Assembly: GCA_004352715.1 (NCBI GenBank)
Contig: SCFE01000045.1
Span: 64,415-128,414, forward strand
Direction of reading: 5' to 3'
Source of the DNA: Hofstenia miamia
Lineage: Eukaryota > Xenacoelomorpha > Acoela
Length of the DNA: 64,000 nt
The notes beneath the pieces were generated by a model that was not told where the DNA came from, made no database searches, and worked only from the letters and a program-made list of their open reading frames with translations. Numbering within the stretch: the stretch's first letter is position 1; every line of letters begins with the position of its first letter. Positions 11,075 through 22,612 of this stretch are shown one piece after another. The position numbers and the translations under genes were made by a program.

Positions 11075-13367
11075 CATTGGTACACATTTATCCTTGAATT
11101 TAATATCTTTCATCATTTGAATATTGGTTAAATTTTCAAGTCGTGATAGTTTATACCATGGTTAGATGATTTTATAAGTGTTGTTTTCACTATATTGACC
11201 AATAAATTATTATTTTGTAATTTTAATAAAATTTAAATGTGTTGATTTCCACTTTGTTGAGAAATATTATTATTTGTACTTGTCTTACAAATTTCTTGGT
11301 GATTCTATCTCACAAAATTCTTTGTAAATGCTTGTTATTAATACAAAATATATATTGTGTAGACTTATGCCCCTGTTTTCTGCGCATATAGCTGATTTTG
11401 ATATCAGTGTGCATGAACTCTGTGTTTCTACAATAGCGTTCACTTATTAATTTTAGGGAACTGCTACGGAATTAATGAGAAGGTTTCTTGTTAATTGCTG
11501 AGTAATCCCATCACAGTGTTTTGGCATGAGGAACTAAAATGATAGTTGACATCAGATGATACTTTCCCATTTCATAAAAGAATGGGGGAAATAAGTGACT
11601 AAACAGCTTAAAAATGGGAGGCAATGCGTTTTGGTCTAGTGATTTCAAATGCATCTATACGCAAATAACAATGCATGTCAATACTTTTCTTTTCATTGCT
11701 CATGTATATTATAGTATTTCATGATTTTCACATTTCCATTCTAAAAAAGAATTTATGCATATTGATCTTGTTTAATCGCATGTTTAAATTTTCTATTTTT
11801 TATCAAATAATTGACAGAAACTATAAATTATGAGCAATGGTTTTTACTATGTTCTGTCTTTTGGATGATAACAACCCAACATGTATTAAATTTTTTAAGT
11901 GATAGCAGTTTTTACGATGGTTAAGCAATTTTATATACGTTGTTTTCACTACATTGACCTGTAAAATATTAATTTGTAATTTTCTCAAAATTCTATCTTT
12001 TAAATACTATGCGCCTGTATTTTTTAATATGTGGATATCACACTATTTGTACGTTTAGAATGGCGAATGCATCATGGAATTTACAAATTTAACAATTGGA
12101 AATCATATCTATTGATGGAAAAAATTGACATCAACTATGAATAACAAATGTGTCATCATATTTGAACATTAAAGTTACAAAAGCAGAAAACCATGTAAAT
12201 GTATACAGCCATGCACGAGTCATAAACCAAATAAAACTGAAAAACGTACAAAGTCAACAAAAGTTGTAACAGTCTACAAATGTTTATAGGCCCTGAAGAT
12301 CCATAAAAACAAAGAGAATTGCAAAAAGAAGACCACTGTGTAAAACTAATACAATAATTGTGAATTAATGAAAAGCAGCATGTATATATTACTAATAGCA
12401 TTGCATGTATAATTTTTTCGGAAAACAAAATTGTCTTTATCATGTAAGTCTATATATCATAAGCCTGTAATGCTTAAGTATGAGGAATATTTTTCCTGTT
12501 TTGTATTAGCAAAAATTGAATTAAATGTAAGAATTTTTACAATGAAATAGCACTGTATTTCAAAAACGAATTGTAATGCTTTGCATGTAATGAATAGTAT
12601 CCAACAGAATGAACTAAATTTTGTATAATAGCATCACATTTATAATTTTTCGGAAAATGAAATTTCCTTTGTCATGTAAGTCTATATTTCATATGCCTGT
12701 AATATTTAAGTATGGCTAATATTTTGTCCATTTTGTATATTGGATATTAGCAAAAAACGAATTTAATTGCATTGAATTTTTTACAATGATATATCAGCAC
12801 ATTTGAAAAAACAAAATGTAACCCTTTGCATGTAGTGTATAGATTTCTGAAAACGAATTAAATTACAATGATTGTATAGTTATGTTAATTATTAGAAACA
12901 CGGAATTTTTTACAATTAAATAGCAATGTATTTGAAAAACAAAATTTAGCCTTTTGTATGTAATGTTTAGATTTCCCGAAAAACTAATTAAATGGCAGCA
13001 ATTAATCATTAGCAACATAGGGAATTTTTATGGAAAGAAAAATTATTAGTCAACAATGTATCATTACAAAACACAATGTAACCCTCTAGCTAGCATTGTC
13101 ATATATCAGCAAAAACAACATAATATACAATGTAAGCATGTAAACAAAATAATGTGTGATATAGCAATTAACCAGCTATATTAACAAACATGCAATGAAG
13201 TATATGACCATACGGGTCATCACTACAACACCCCCGGCAAAATCCACAGGCCAGCAGAGGCCAAAGATCCCTCCTCTCGACCAATCAGAGAAAAGTAGAA
13301 CAGGCTTCTACCCACTTCTCGACCAATCAGAAAAAAGTGGAACAGACTTCTACCTTCTTCTGCTACT
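11075..13367 (-). repeat. Right arm of the large inverted repeat
   Basis: Reverse-complement counterpart of 702-3485. A 60-base block at 12170-12250 encodes, on the minus strand, a FQFYLVYDSCMAVYI run matching FQFYLFYDSCVVVYI in the left arm; the match is at DNA level as well, so this may be arm homology and not a conserved protein. The outer 100 bases hold two ~47-base units with CCAATCAGA cores (13279-13333). The arm is ~0.5 kb shorter than the left arm because copies of the long subrepeat are missing. Confidence 0.75.
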
Positions 13368-13839
13368 ACAATCACTAACCAATCTTCATAAAAATTTAAT
13401 AATATTTTTGTTTTACTTAGAAATTGTTGCTTCTTTCCCTAATAAATTATTAGGTGTTGTAAAAAAATTAAACAAGTGCTTCTAGATCAATCAATTTATG
13501 CGTCTCCACCTGCATTGTTCACTGGCATATTTTTTACAATGCTTCTTAAATTCAGTTTTTTAAGGTGTTGGTAATAGACCAACCAGATAAATTCATTTTG
13601 TTTTACAATCAACTGAACTAACAATGATACTAGCTTTATGCAACATGCTTGAACAATAAGGATAATAATGATAAGATGCTTGATATCATGAAAGGAAAAG
13701 AATTTTAAAACATTATAATGCACAAAAACTAAAAAAACTCTCCTCCTAGTGTTTATGAAAATAAATTTATTGCAAGATTGCTTTAGTTTAAAAAGCAAAA
13801 CAAAATTACCAAACTTTTTTATGAGAATTGCACATTAAC

Positions 13840-14497
13840 TGGTGGCTATGCTTCAAAATTAGTGGTATTTCTAGTTTATGAACCTTAGCCAATCCATATA
13901 AGACTGAGTGCAAGTTTTTGTGCAGCATTAATAAGAAATTATCTGATAAATTAAATGCAATTTTGAGAAACTACCAGAAGTAAGAATCAATTCCTGATGA
14001 TATAATGAAACAAGATTCTAAAAAGTTCATGGTATCATATGACATTAAGACTTTGTATACTAATGTTCCTCTAAAGAAATCAATAGATGTTGCAATAAAA
14101 TTATTTAGGAACAAAGGCATAGCAATATATGATTTAGATTATGATAAAACCAAGATCCTTTTATTTTTAGCCACAAAAAATACACTAAAGGAATTCAAAG
14201 GAGTTTTTCATCTACAGAGAGATGGATTAGCAATGAGAAATTCATTAAGCCCAACTTTAGCTAATATTTATCTTTCTTCAATTGAAGAACATTATGTTGA
14301 AAATCATATAGAGTTCAATTTCTATCAAAGATATATGGATGACATATTTGCTTTAGTTGAAAATGAATAAAACACAGAGGAAATGGTAACTAAGCTCAAT
14401 TCAATTGATTAAAACATCAAATTCACAATGGAAAAAGAGGAAAATAGCCGTTTAAATTTCTTAAATGTTAAAATAATGAGGGTTTCAACATAATTTA
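13840..14497 (+). pseudogene. Penelope-like element RT, 5' part
   Basis: The open piece 14005-14370 encodes the classic Penelope-like RT blocks: MVSYDIKTLYTNVPL, then GLAMRNSLSPTLANIYLSSIEE, then YQRYMDDIFALVEN with the catalytic YMDD. Decayed upstream sequence (13860-14000) still reads KLNAILRNY-like residues. A stop at 14368 is followed by NIKFTMEKEENSRLNFLNVKI in frame after one base-level break. It is interrupted at 14498-14503 by the 14504-16205 element and resumes at 16206. No start codon can be assigned. Confidence 0.85.
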
Positions 14498-14503
14498 TAG
14501 CTG
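14498..14503 (+). repeat. Target site duplication TAGCTG, left copy
   Basis: TAGCTG occurs immediately outside both ends of the 14504-16205 element (right copy 16206-16211). Removing the element and one copy puts the Penelope-like reading back in a single frame across the join. Confidence 0.8.
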
Positions 14504-14550
14504 AGTAGTAAAGGCCGAGTCCTGCCTGCCGCAAACAAACGCCTCTGATT

Positions 14551-15550
14551 NNNNNNNNNNNNNNNNNNNNNNNNNNNNNNNNNNNNNNNNNNNNNNNNNN
14601 NNNNNNNNNNNNNNNNNNNNNNNNNNNNNNNNNNNNNNNNNNNNNNNNNNNNNNNNNNNNNNNNNNNNNNNNNNNNNNNNNNNNNNNNNNNNNNNNNNNN
14701 NNNNNNNNNNNNNNNNNNNNNNNNNNNNNNNNNNNNNNNNNNNNNNNNNNNNNNNNNNNNNNNNNNNNNNNNNNNNNNNNNNNNNNNNNNNNNNNNNNNN
14801 NNNNNNNNNNNNNNNNNNNNNNNNNNNNNNNNNNNNNNNNNNNNNNNNNNNNNNNNNNNNNNNNNNNNNNNNNNNNNNNNNNNNNNNNNNNNNNNNNNNN
14901 NNNNNNNNNNNNNNNNNNNNNNNNNNNNNNNNNNNNNNNNNNNNNNNNNNNNNNNNNNNNNNNNNNNNNNNNNNNNNNNNNNNNNNNNNNNNNNNNNNNN
15001 NNNNNNNNNNNNNNNNNNNNNNNNNNNNNNNNNNNNNNNNNNNNNNNNNNNNNNNNNNNNNNNNNNNNNNNNNNNNNNNNNNNNNNNNNNNNNNNNNNNN
15101 NNNNNNNNNNNNNNNNNNNNNNNNNNNNNNNNNNNNNNNNNNNNNNNNNNNNNNNNNNNNNNNNNNNNNNNNNNNNNNNNNNNNNNNNNNNNNNNNNNNN
15201 NNNNNNNNNNNNNNNNNNNNNNNNNNNNNNNNNNNNNNNNNNNNNNNNNNNNNNNNNNNNNNNNNNNNNNNNNNNNNNNNNNNNNNNNNNNNNNNNNNNN
15301 NNNNNNNNNNNNNNNNNNNNNNNNNNNNNNNNNNNNNNNNNNNNNNNNNNNNNNNNNNNNNNNNNNNNNNNNNNNNNNNNNNNNNNNNNNNNNNNNNNNN
15401 NNNNNNNNNNNNNNNNNNNNNNNNNNNNNNNNNNNNNNNNNNNNNNNNNNNNNNNNNNNNNNNNNNNNNNNNNNNNNNNNNNNNNNNNNNNNNNNNNNNN
15501 NNNNNNNNNNNNNNNNNNNNNNNNNNNNNNNNNNNNNNNNNNNNNNNNNN
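14551..15550. other. Assembly gap (1000 N)
   Basis: Exactly 1000 N, a conventional length for a gap of unknown size. It lies inside the inverted-repeat element; open frames running through it are meaningless. Confidence 0.99.
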
Positions 15551-15789
15551 TATGAAAAATAATTATTGGTTGAAAAACCATGATATGATAAACGTGTTAC
15601 AATGAATTTTGATAAATGTAGTTTTTGAAAAGTTTTTCCGGATTACAATGTACGTTTTTCGAAATTATGAAAAATTTGATACGTGTGGTTCGCCATTGCC
15701 TCCTGTGTTTTTACGTGTAATGGAAAATTAGTTTGTAATGTGTACGTATCCCACAAAGGATTGTAAAAATAAGCAGCAATAGAAAAATC

Positions 15790-15930
15790 ACAAAATGCGA
15801 TGTAATGTATACAGGTGGGTGTAATGTGTGTTATAACAAAGTATATTTTACAAAATGCAGTGTTATGTATACAGGTGAGTGTAATGTGTGTTATAACAAA
15901 GTATATTTTACAAAATGCAATGTTATGTAT
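15790..15930 (+). repeat. 60-bp tandem repeat, 2.4 copies
   Basis: The unit 'caaaatgcRRtgtWatgtat acaggtgRgtgtaatgtgtg ttataacaaagtatatttta' repeats with an exact 60-base period at 15790, 15850 and 15910. It lies within the 14504-16205 element and resembles the 'aatgtaacc..tttgcatgtaatg' blocks of the right arm at 12560-13090. Confidence 0.85.
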
Positions 15931-16205
15931 ATTAGGAAAAATTAGTCATTATATAAAACAAAGTAAATTTGGGTGTGAATCATTTAAGCAGGTCCGAATG
16001 TGCTAATTAAAAATGCATTAGCAAGCTGTCAAAAAAATCAATTAGTGAGATCTTAAAAGCACTTAGCGCCAAGTATCAATTAGATGACTCAGCAGTTCAA
16101 CCACCCCTTCGATATTCACCGCTTGTCATGTGACATGTGACGTCATAAGCTCTCGACCAATCAGAGGCGTTTGTTTGCAGCAGGCTTCGAGTCCCTTTAA
16201 CTACT

Positions 16206-16980
16206 TAGCTGGAATATACAAGAAACCATCAGATACCGGCCTATTCCTTAATTGTAATTCAAATGGTCTAAGATCTTTCGAAATATCCTTAATTAAAGGA
16301 TCAATGCATAGGATATTCAATATTGCAAGCTCTTATGACAGCATAATTTAAGAAATTATCAAATTGAAGGCCAACTTGAGAAAAAATGAATGAATATCCA
16401 AACAATCTTATTGATAAATATATTAAAGAAGCAATTACAGAAGTTGTCATGAATAACTAATAAATATAGTATCACATAACTTTGAACATGTATTTAAAAT
16501 CCACTATCAAAGAATGCATACAACAAATCTAATACATCAAATGAGAAAGATAGAATTCATTAAAGAAAAAGTCAGATTTGTTTACATGATCAATAAACTT
16601 AATGCTTATATGAACAACTCACATGTCTGATAAATCTAATGTAATTCAATGCATCTGTGGTGGGCATTATATTGTATATAAACAGAAAAACAAAAGAACA
16701 TGAAAGTAATTCAACCATTTCAAAACACTAAAAAATTGTGGACTAAGTTATGATGTAAAAAAATTTAAAGAATACTGATGCAAAATATCTTCTAATTAGA
16801 TCATTTCAACCAGGTCTAAATATGAAAGAAGCTTATATAGATAAACTATTGTTACCAATTTAAGATTTAGCAAAATAACATATTATTATAAAATCAAGTA
16901 AATTTAGAGGGAATTATTTGTAAAACTGATGATGACTTTGTAAGTCAAAATATATTTGAATGTTTTTGTTAAAATTATTA
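16206..16980 (+). pseudogene. Penelope-like element, 3' part with decayed GIY-YIG region
   Basis: The reading resumes as AGIYKKPSDTGLFLN, the block that follows the FLDV motif in Penelope-like RTs, and continues LIKGSMHRIFNIASS. After several stops, 16630-16690 reads NVIQCICGGHYIVYKQ, which fits the start of a GIY-YIG endonuclease domain (C.C...YIV.) that has lost its usual YVG/YIG form. The element 3' end is not defined. Multiple stops and frameshifts make it non-functional. Confidence 0.75.
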
Positions 16981-17539
16981 AAAATCCTTAATGCTCAACT
17001 ATTTATATTTACATTTTTCCTTCAACTGCATTTCTCTTCATTGCTTATATACATGTAGAAAAAGGAAACAGAAAATCTAAGCAAGATTATTTGGGTTTTT
17101 TAGTTTTTCTAAAGCACTACAAAAATAAAGTTTTTGAGGACATAGTTTTAAAATTAGAGGAAATTTTATGAAGTCTCATTTTAATATGTGTGGAAATGTT
17201 CTAAAGTAAATGTGTTTTGATTGATTACATCTTCTTGATCAAAACATTGTCTAATTTGATGGAACCTCAATGGTAAAATCATGATTCCCATAGAGCTATC
17301 CCACATGTACTAAATATGTAAACTGTGTCAAAATATCAACTTATGGAGTAAAATTAAGCTTAAGAAGCTCGGCAAAATGGGGATACCAGCTAAGCAAGGG
17401 CAATTGGTAGTAGCTGTATAAATTATATATGATTCGAAAGACACATCGCCTTGTCTGTGCAAGAACAGTATATCCTAAGCAGATTTAAAAAATTGTATCT
17501 GTATGATATAGACTGAAAATAACATGAACAATAGAGATC
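16981..17539. other. No gene recognised
   Basis: AT-rich sequence with no open frame, inverted pair or tandem repeat that I can support. Confidence 0.5.
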
Positions 17540-18830
17540 CTTGGGTGCTTCATCTTGATTTGGCTTAGGACACTTGAAGATTCTGAACATTCCGAATTGA
17601 ATTTTGCTTTTTTTGCAATAGATCTAGAAAAAGTGTATTATTTAATAAAAATTTGTGAAACTTGGATTGAATGACAATCTAAATACAAAATTTAAGCATT
17701 TCATTTATATCATAAGCATTGCAATAAAAGAAAACATGATGATTCCTATAACCAAAAATTTATTACCTTAGTAGAATTTTCCAAAGAAACAAAGAAAATT
17801 AATTAGAACAAAGCGAAAAGTCATTGCATCTTAACATTAATTATAAGATATTTGAAAATTTTTTATGCAATCAACTTTATCTATATGTGGAATAAAATGA
17901 ATTAATATCAGAACATCAGCTTGGATATGTATATAGTGTTCTAGATATTTCAAAGTCATTTTTATTCAATAAACAGTTCTATTCTACTGGTAAAGCTAAA
18001 GCAGACTTCTAATTTTTGTAATTCTTTAATAGAATTACTAAGAAGTTATTTAAGTAATAGATATCAAATCCATTCAAAGTAAACCATTGAGTGTCACAAG
18101 GATCAGTACTAGAACTGGGTTCATTACTATTTAAGTTATACGTAAGTGATATAGATAAGTACATTAATAGTAATCATATACAATTAAGCAGATTATATTC
18201 TCATTGCATTATTTTGTAACATCAGTGCTGGTAGTTTTCATCATCCAGTCTAAGTGTTTTCATTTTTAATCTTACATTTGTAAACATGTAGACAATAATT
18301 TTGTATATAATACCAAGTTTTTGTTGTATATTGAAAAGAGTTTCAGAAAAGTTTAGCTTGTCACAATGTCAAGATGATAATGTACTAATCCCAGTGATAT
18401 TTAAATTTTAACTTTATAAGAAAATGTTGAACAAATGCAATAATTCTTTGATAATAATTTGTTGAAAGTAAATATTTAAAAAACTATATTAAGAATAAAG
18501 ACAAATAGAAGAAATGAATAAACTTTAGAAAGTATTAAGATATCTAACAACATCATTCAAGAATCACCAAAAATGAAATATTTGGGAGTAATAATCGAAA
18601 ATAAATTGGAAGTAATATCATAGAGAGAAAGGCGTATGGCATAAGATCAATTCAAAATATTGGAAAGTTTATACCAATTAAATGAATGGTAATACTCTTT
18701 GATCACTTGCTTTATTCTATTTCTTGTACTCATCTTGTTTATTAACAAACTTAAAGAAAAAGCAAAATCAAAATTGGAAAAAGTATATAAATGGGGAATA
18801 AACATAATTAGTAACAAAAATATATAAGTA
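17540..18830 (+). pseudogene. Heavily decayed LINE reverse transcriptase
   Basis: Short pieces in shifting + strand frames recall LINE RT: LDISKSF (17940-17970), SYLSNRYQIHS (18045-18075), a degraded PQGS.LE.GSLLFKLYVSDI (18095-18160), and PKMKYLGVIIENKLE near 18570-18610 followed by KAYGIRSIQNIGKFIP. Order and spacing match the palm-to-thumb region of non-LTR RTs. Every block has stops or frameshifts. The 18831-20258 element cuts it off on the right. Confidence 0.65.
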
Positions 18831-20258
18831 ATGCTGCATTTCCACGAGCGCGCTACGGACACAAATTTACTTACCTAAAATTTTTGTTTACACGGTAGTG
18901 GGTAAATGGAAGGTAAATTTTCGTAGTGCTGCAACGACATCTAGCAGCATGCTATTTAAGAATATTTTATTCGTTCATAGCGAGGAAATAATTTACTTAA
19001 CCTTCATTTTGTTTACACGAGAGCGCTATCTCAGATGAAAAATTAGTTAAAATATGTCATATTGCCATTCATTGCAATGTTAAAGCAAAATAAATTTTTT
19101 GCTATTTTAAATTGAAATTAACAAATAGAATTTTATTGTTAATAATGTCTAAGGAAGTTTTGCTTAAATATCGATAATGTCTTGGCATCTCCCATTGAAT
19201 GTGTTCATTCTATTTGTATAGTGAAGAGTAGGAAAGTTTTTTAACAAAGTTGAGTTTTCGAAAGTGCCACTTTCATACCTCTATACAAAAGAAGGAAATG
19301 GTTAGAAAGATTTGGCCAATCACGATACGGACTATTTAAGTTAATGCCTATTCAGCCTTTTTATGATCTTTACCAAAAATTTCCTTAATTTTTCAGTTTG
19401 ATAGACCAAAATTGGGTATCTTAGAAACTTATAATATAATTTAAATATTGAAATTCAAAACTTCAAATGAATTTTAGAAGAGTATATGATATTAAAAAAT
19501 ATGGTATTCACTGCATTTAGGTTGATTTGCGTGCCCTGTGTGGGAATAGTAATTTATTTTTGAAACACTGGACTATCTTTTCGAATACTTCGGCCCTAGC
19601 CTAGTCCTACTAATCTCCATATCTGATCTAGACAAATTTAAATAAATGTTACGCAATTATATATAAATATTTTAGTTCAATCTGTTACAGCTTTTAACAC
19701 AAAATTGTTATTCGAAAATGTTTGTTTAATTGTATGGGTTCAACTGTGTTAACTAACATAATTTTTTGCTATCGCATATATTGAATCTGAATTTAGCATA
19801 CTCAAATTTTTAATGTCTAAGATCGGTTATTGTTTATAATTTTTCATTTGAAAAAATATCATAACCTGTTAAATCTATGAATAACCAACTATGACAAATG
19901 AATTGTCCATGCAATTTTATTTCATTAGTAGAAGTATCATATTTTTATTGTATTCATAAATGAATGTGTCTAAAGACATTTTCCAGAGTGGTTAAAATGT
20001 GGTGCGCAAATTTATTCGGATACGGTTTAATGAAAAACACCAAAACCACAAGTTGAGATGATTGACAGCCAAAATTTACTCGCTACCGTCTGAACACATT
20101 GCCGCTCTACCTCATTTCCGAAATAATTTACTTACCGTACCGTGCTCATGTAAACAGTCAACAATTTCTGGACACTACAGTGTAAACATTCCAAAAGCAC
20201 GCTACGGCTCCCTACTTGAAATTTAATTGTCCGTAGCGTCCTCGTGGAAACTCAGCAT
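18831..20258. mobile_element. 1.43-kb element with 31-bp terminal inverted repeats
   Basis: 18831-18861 and the reverse complement of 20228-20258 both read ATGCTG, two variable bases, TTTCCACGAG, two variable bases, CGCTACGGACA, i.e. 27 of 31 positions identical. Further inverted similarity lies inside: TTTACTTACC and GTTTACACG segments occur on both sides. A target duplication is not clear (TATAAGTA outside left, AAGAGTCA outside right). No coding region is visible, so it is non-autonomous. Superfamily not assigned. Confidence 0.75.
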
Positions 20259-20344
20259 AAGAGTCAAAAGCAATATATTTTTGCTTAACTCATAAAAAGT
20301 CTATAAACTACAAAACACATTCACAATAACTACATAATATATTT

Positions 20345-20870
20345 ACAAAATTATAATAGAATATTTGCACACTGTATATTTTCTATAATGTTTACTTCCC
20401 CGAGTGTGTTCTGGATTTGTAATAATGATTTTTTATGTCTTTTCTTAAAATTTTTTAAATGGGTGAATTATAAATACTTTTACTTAAATTATTCCACTTC
20501 ATTGTGGTAATATATGAGAATGAATTCGGAAAAATACTATTCAGTTTTTTACTTCGTTTATTAGAAACAATATAATTGCTTAGAAACTTTAATGAATCTC
20601 GTTGATGATAGTACTGATATATGATGCATAGTGATTAAAAATCGATAGCATATATGGGAGAAAGAATATCATAATCAATTTTAATGTGATTAACGGACTC
20701 ATTGTTTGGAATGTAATTTAGAGTGCGAACAGTCCAATTGTACATTGTTCTAAGTGAGATCTTTTGTTTTGCTGTTAGATTGTAAAATAGAAAACTGCAA
20801 TATTGGAAATGACTAAATATACAATATTATACAAATTGATTATTTGAGAGAATTTTGTTTATAATAATGT
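20345..20870 (-). pseudogene. LINE ORF2 C-terminal fragment
   Basis: On the minus strand the sequence reads WTVRTLNYIPN, IKIDYDILSPIYA, HQRDSLKFLSNYIVSNKRSKKLNSIFPNS, then FSYITTMKWNNLSKSIYNSPIKKFKKR: the RDSLKFL...R....FSY....WN.LP pattern at the C-terminus of CR1/L2-type ORF2. Only one or two stops interrupt it. The rest of the LINE is absent. Confidence 0.65.
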
Positions 20871-22092
20871 GTAAATCTAAAAGCATTAGAAGTTCTTCAA
20901 TATATTAGATCGTTAATTGATATTTTGGAAAAAATTGATTATTTCTAATCATTTAATTTAAGAAAAGACTTGTTAACACGCCGAGCTTGAGCACAGTGTT
21001 TGATATACAACAACCCCAAAACGAGCTTATTTTAGGCAAAGCAAATTTAGAGTTCTGCTTGTTAATATTATTATGCAGATTTTTCTTATTTTTTCATTCA
21101 GTATGCCTGTCTTATAATATTATTTAAGAAATGTTTATTAAATAATAGGTAGAGCTTTGTAAACAATTTTTTTAGTGCAATATTTTTAAAAAAACATCGA
21201 GTTAAAATAAGCCTTATTGAAAGATTTTATGTGGCAAGTAGAGCCAAGCCAAGCTAAGCCGAGCTAAACTTTCTCAAAATTTAAATGAGCCAAGCCAAGA
21301 TTGGACAAGTCTGTCTAAGAACAATTACATTTGGTAAAACAAATTATAATAGAAAATTAATGAAGAATAGATTCATAAATATACAATAACACTATGGAAT
21401 AAAATGACCCATAGTACATGAAATCAAAAAATTTATACATTATTTGAGTATAAGTTGAAAAACATGAATGTAGGAAAAAATATAACTTATCAGACAAATT
21501 ACAGAATAAGATGTACAATTCAAGAAATAAAGTGAAAAAATATTTATTAATTTATACGTTGTTTATAGATGTAACCAAGAAACAAAACATTTAATGTAAT
21601 TACAAACGTCCTATGAAGAATGATGCATTATTTATGTTCTTAATAAGTTTGTATGTACATGAGAATTTAAATATATGTTGTTGTTTTTGTTGTTGTTGTT
21701 AAAGCTTTGGATGGTGCATCGATGATGATGATGTTTACCATGGACGACGTTTAATCATATAATTGTTAGTTCAAAAATAGTAAAAATCGAATAAATAAAA
21801 CAAAACTTTTGATTTTAAGTGTCAACTAATTATAATAGTAATGCTAATGCCGGGTGTTCTAAGGTTAAAACAAATATCTACTGCCATAATAATTAAACTT
21901 CCTAAAACGTTTGTGGGGGATTCAATGGCATCAGTTCTCTTAGAAACTATCATATCATATGATAATTTCATGGGATGGTGTTTGGTAATTTCTGAAAATT
22001 GAAAATAATTGTCATGAATATTTTGTTTATTACGTAATTTTAATGCAGGTACTTATATGCAATTTTCATTGATTCCTTATGCAATTTTATAT
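20871..22092. other. No gene; short degenerate repeats
   Basis: AT-rich sequence. A GAGCCAAGCC-type motif recurs at 21241-21265 and 21288-21305. A (TTG)n tract lies at about 21677-21701 and a (GAT)n tract at 21719-21735. No open frame of note. Confidence 0.5.
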
Positions 22093-22540
22093 GGGCCCTA
22101 GCCCCCATTTGTGCTGCAGGCGTTCACCAATCAAACGGTGCCGGTTTCCAATAAGTGGTAACCAGTACTGATATCTACCAATTACTGATTAGACATGTTG
22201 ACTGGCTAATTGAGCGTTTTATTACCGGTCTAATTACTAAAAATATCTTATATTTTTGGGAAATTATTCAGAAAAATTGCAAAAAACGAGCTTCTTTTTT
22301 ATATAACAAATAACTTTTCATTCAACAAGACTGTATTATAATTCACGAATAATAATTGTAGGTAATTGTACTTTTGAAAGTTAATCTTTTTATATTTCCG
22401 CGCGAAATTTTAATGGAATTTCTAAATAGCATTGATTTCAAAATTGCAAATCCGCTCTGCTCTATTCTATTTTTTCAACTGAAATATGTAGTTGTATTTC
22501 AAATCTCTAAATACTTTATGTTCTTTCCACCGGGTGGATT

Positions 22541-22612
22541 TTGCCGCCCATACACCAGTGGCTAACTGGTGGTCCACCAGTGGTTAATTGGTGGGCCACT
22601 GGTGGCAAAAGT
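22541..22612. repeat. Dense palindrome of CCACTGGTGG modules
   Basis: From TTTTGCC to GGCAAAA, about 70 bases form an imperfect palindrome made of ACCAGTGG/CCACTGGT modules, with the centre near TGGTGGTCCACCAGTGG. Such a run could extrude as a hairpin; it is probably the end or centre of a nested MITE that continues to about 23290. Confidence 0.7.

Larger units (their letters stand above)
702..13367. mobile_element. Large inverted-repeat (foldback/Maverick-like) structure, 12.7 kb
   Basis: The left arm (702 to about 3485) reappears as reverse complement in the right arm (about 11075 to 13367). Matching pairs run in strict inverted order: 702-800 with 13270-13367, 1265-1330 with 12380-12445, 1480-1560 with 12170-12250, 2030-2060 with 11740-11770, 2870-3090 with 11440-11690, and 3094-3440 with 11100-11460. 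Both outer tips read AGTAGYAGAAG. The interior holds a LINE insertion (3563-8050) and a 114-codon ORF (8929-9273). No 6- or 8-bp target duplication is visible: TGTGTT lies outside the left tip, ACAATC outside the right. No polymerase B, integrase or other Maverick gene is seen. Long arms with internal tandem subrepeats recall foldback elements, while AG...CT ends recall Maverick/Polinton elements. Confidence 0.7.
14504..16205. mobile_element. Inverted-repeat element (AG...CT ends, 6-bp TSD) inserted in Penelope-like RT
   Basis: The left end (14504-14550) and the reverse complement of the right end (16159-16205) match over about 47 bases: AGTAGT-AAAGG, CCTGC, then an almost perfect CAAACAAACGCCTCTGATT. 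The inner side adds GGTCGAGAG, also found in the tips of the large structure at 702-13367, so the two are relatives. A TGACGTCA palindrome lies at 16138-16145. The interior is largely a 1000-N gap plus AT-rich sequence with 60-bp tandem repeats. No gene is visible. The 6-bp duplication and AG start fit Maverick/Polinton-type ends, but no such gene is present. Confidence 0.75.

Noticed and set aside
702-13367. Complete Maverick/Polinton
   Set aside because: AG...CT ends and long arms fit, but no polymerase B, integrase, packaging ATPase or protease gene is visible and no 6-bp duplication flanks it.
14409-15581. Long open frame across the 14551-15550 gap
   Set aside because: It is made of N; no coding information.
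15790-15930. CRISPR-like array (60-bp units)
   Set aside because: Units are contiguous tandem copies without spacers, in an animal genome.
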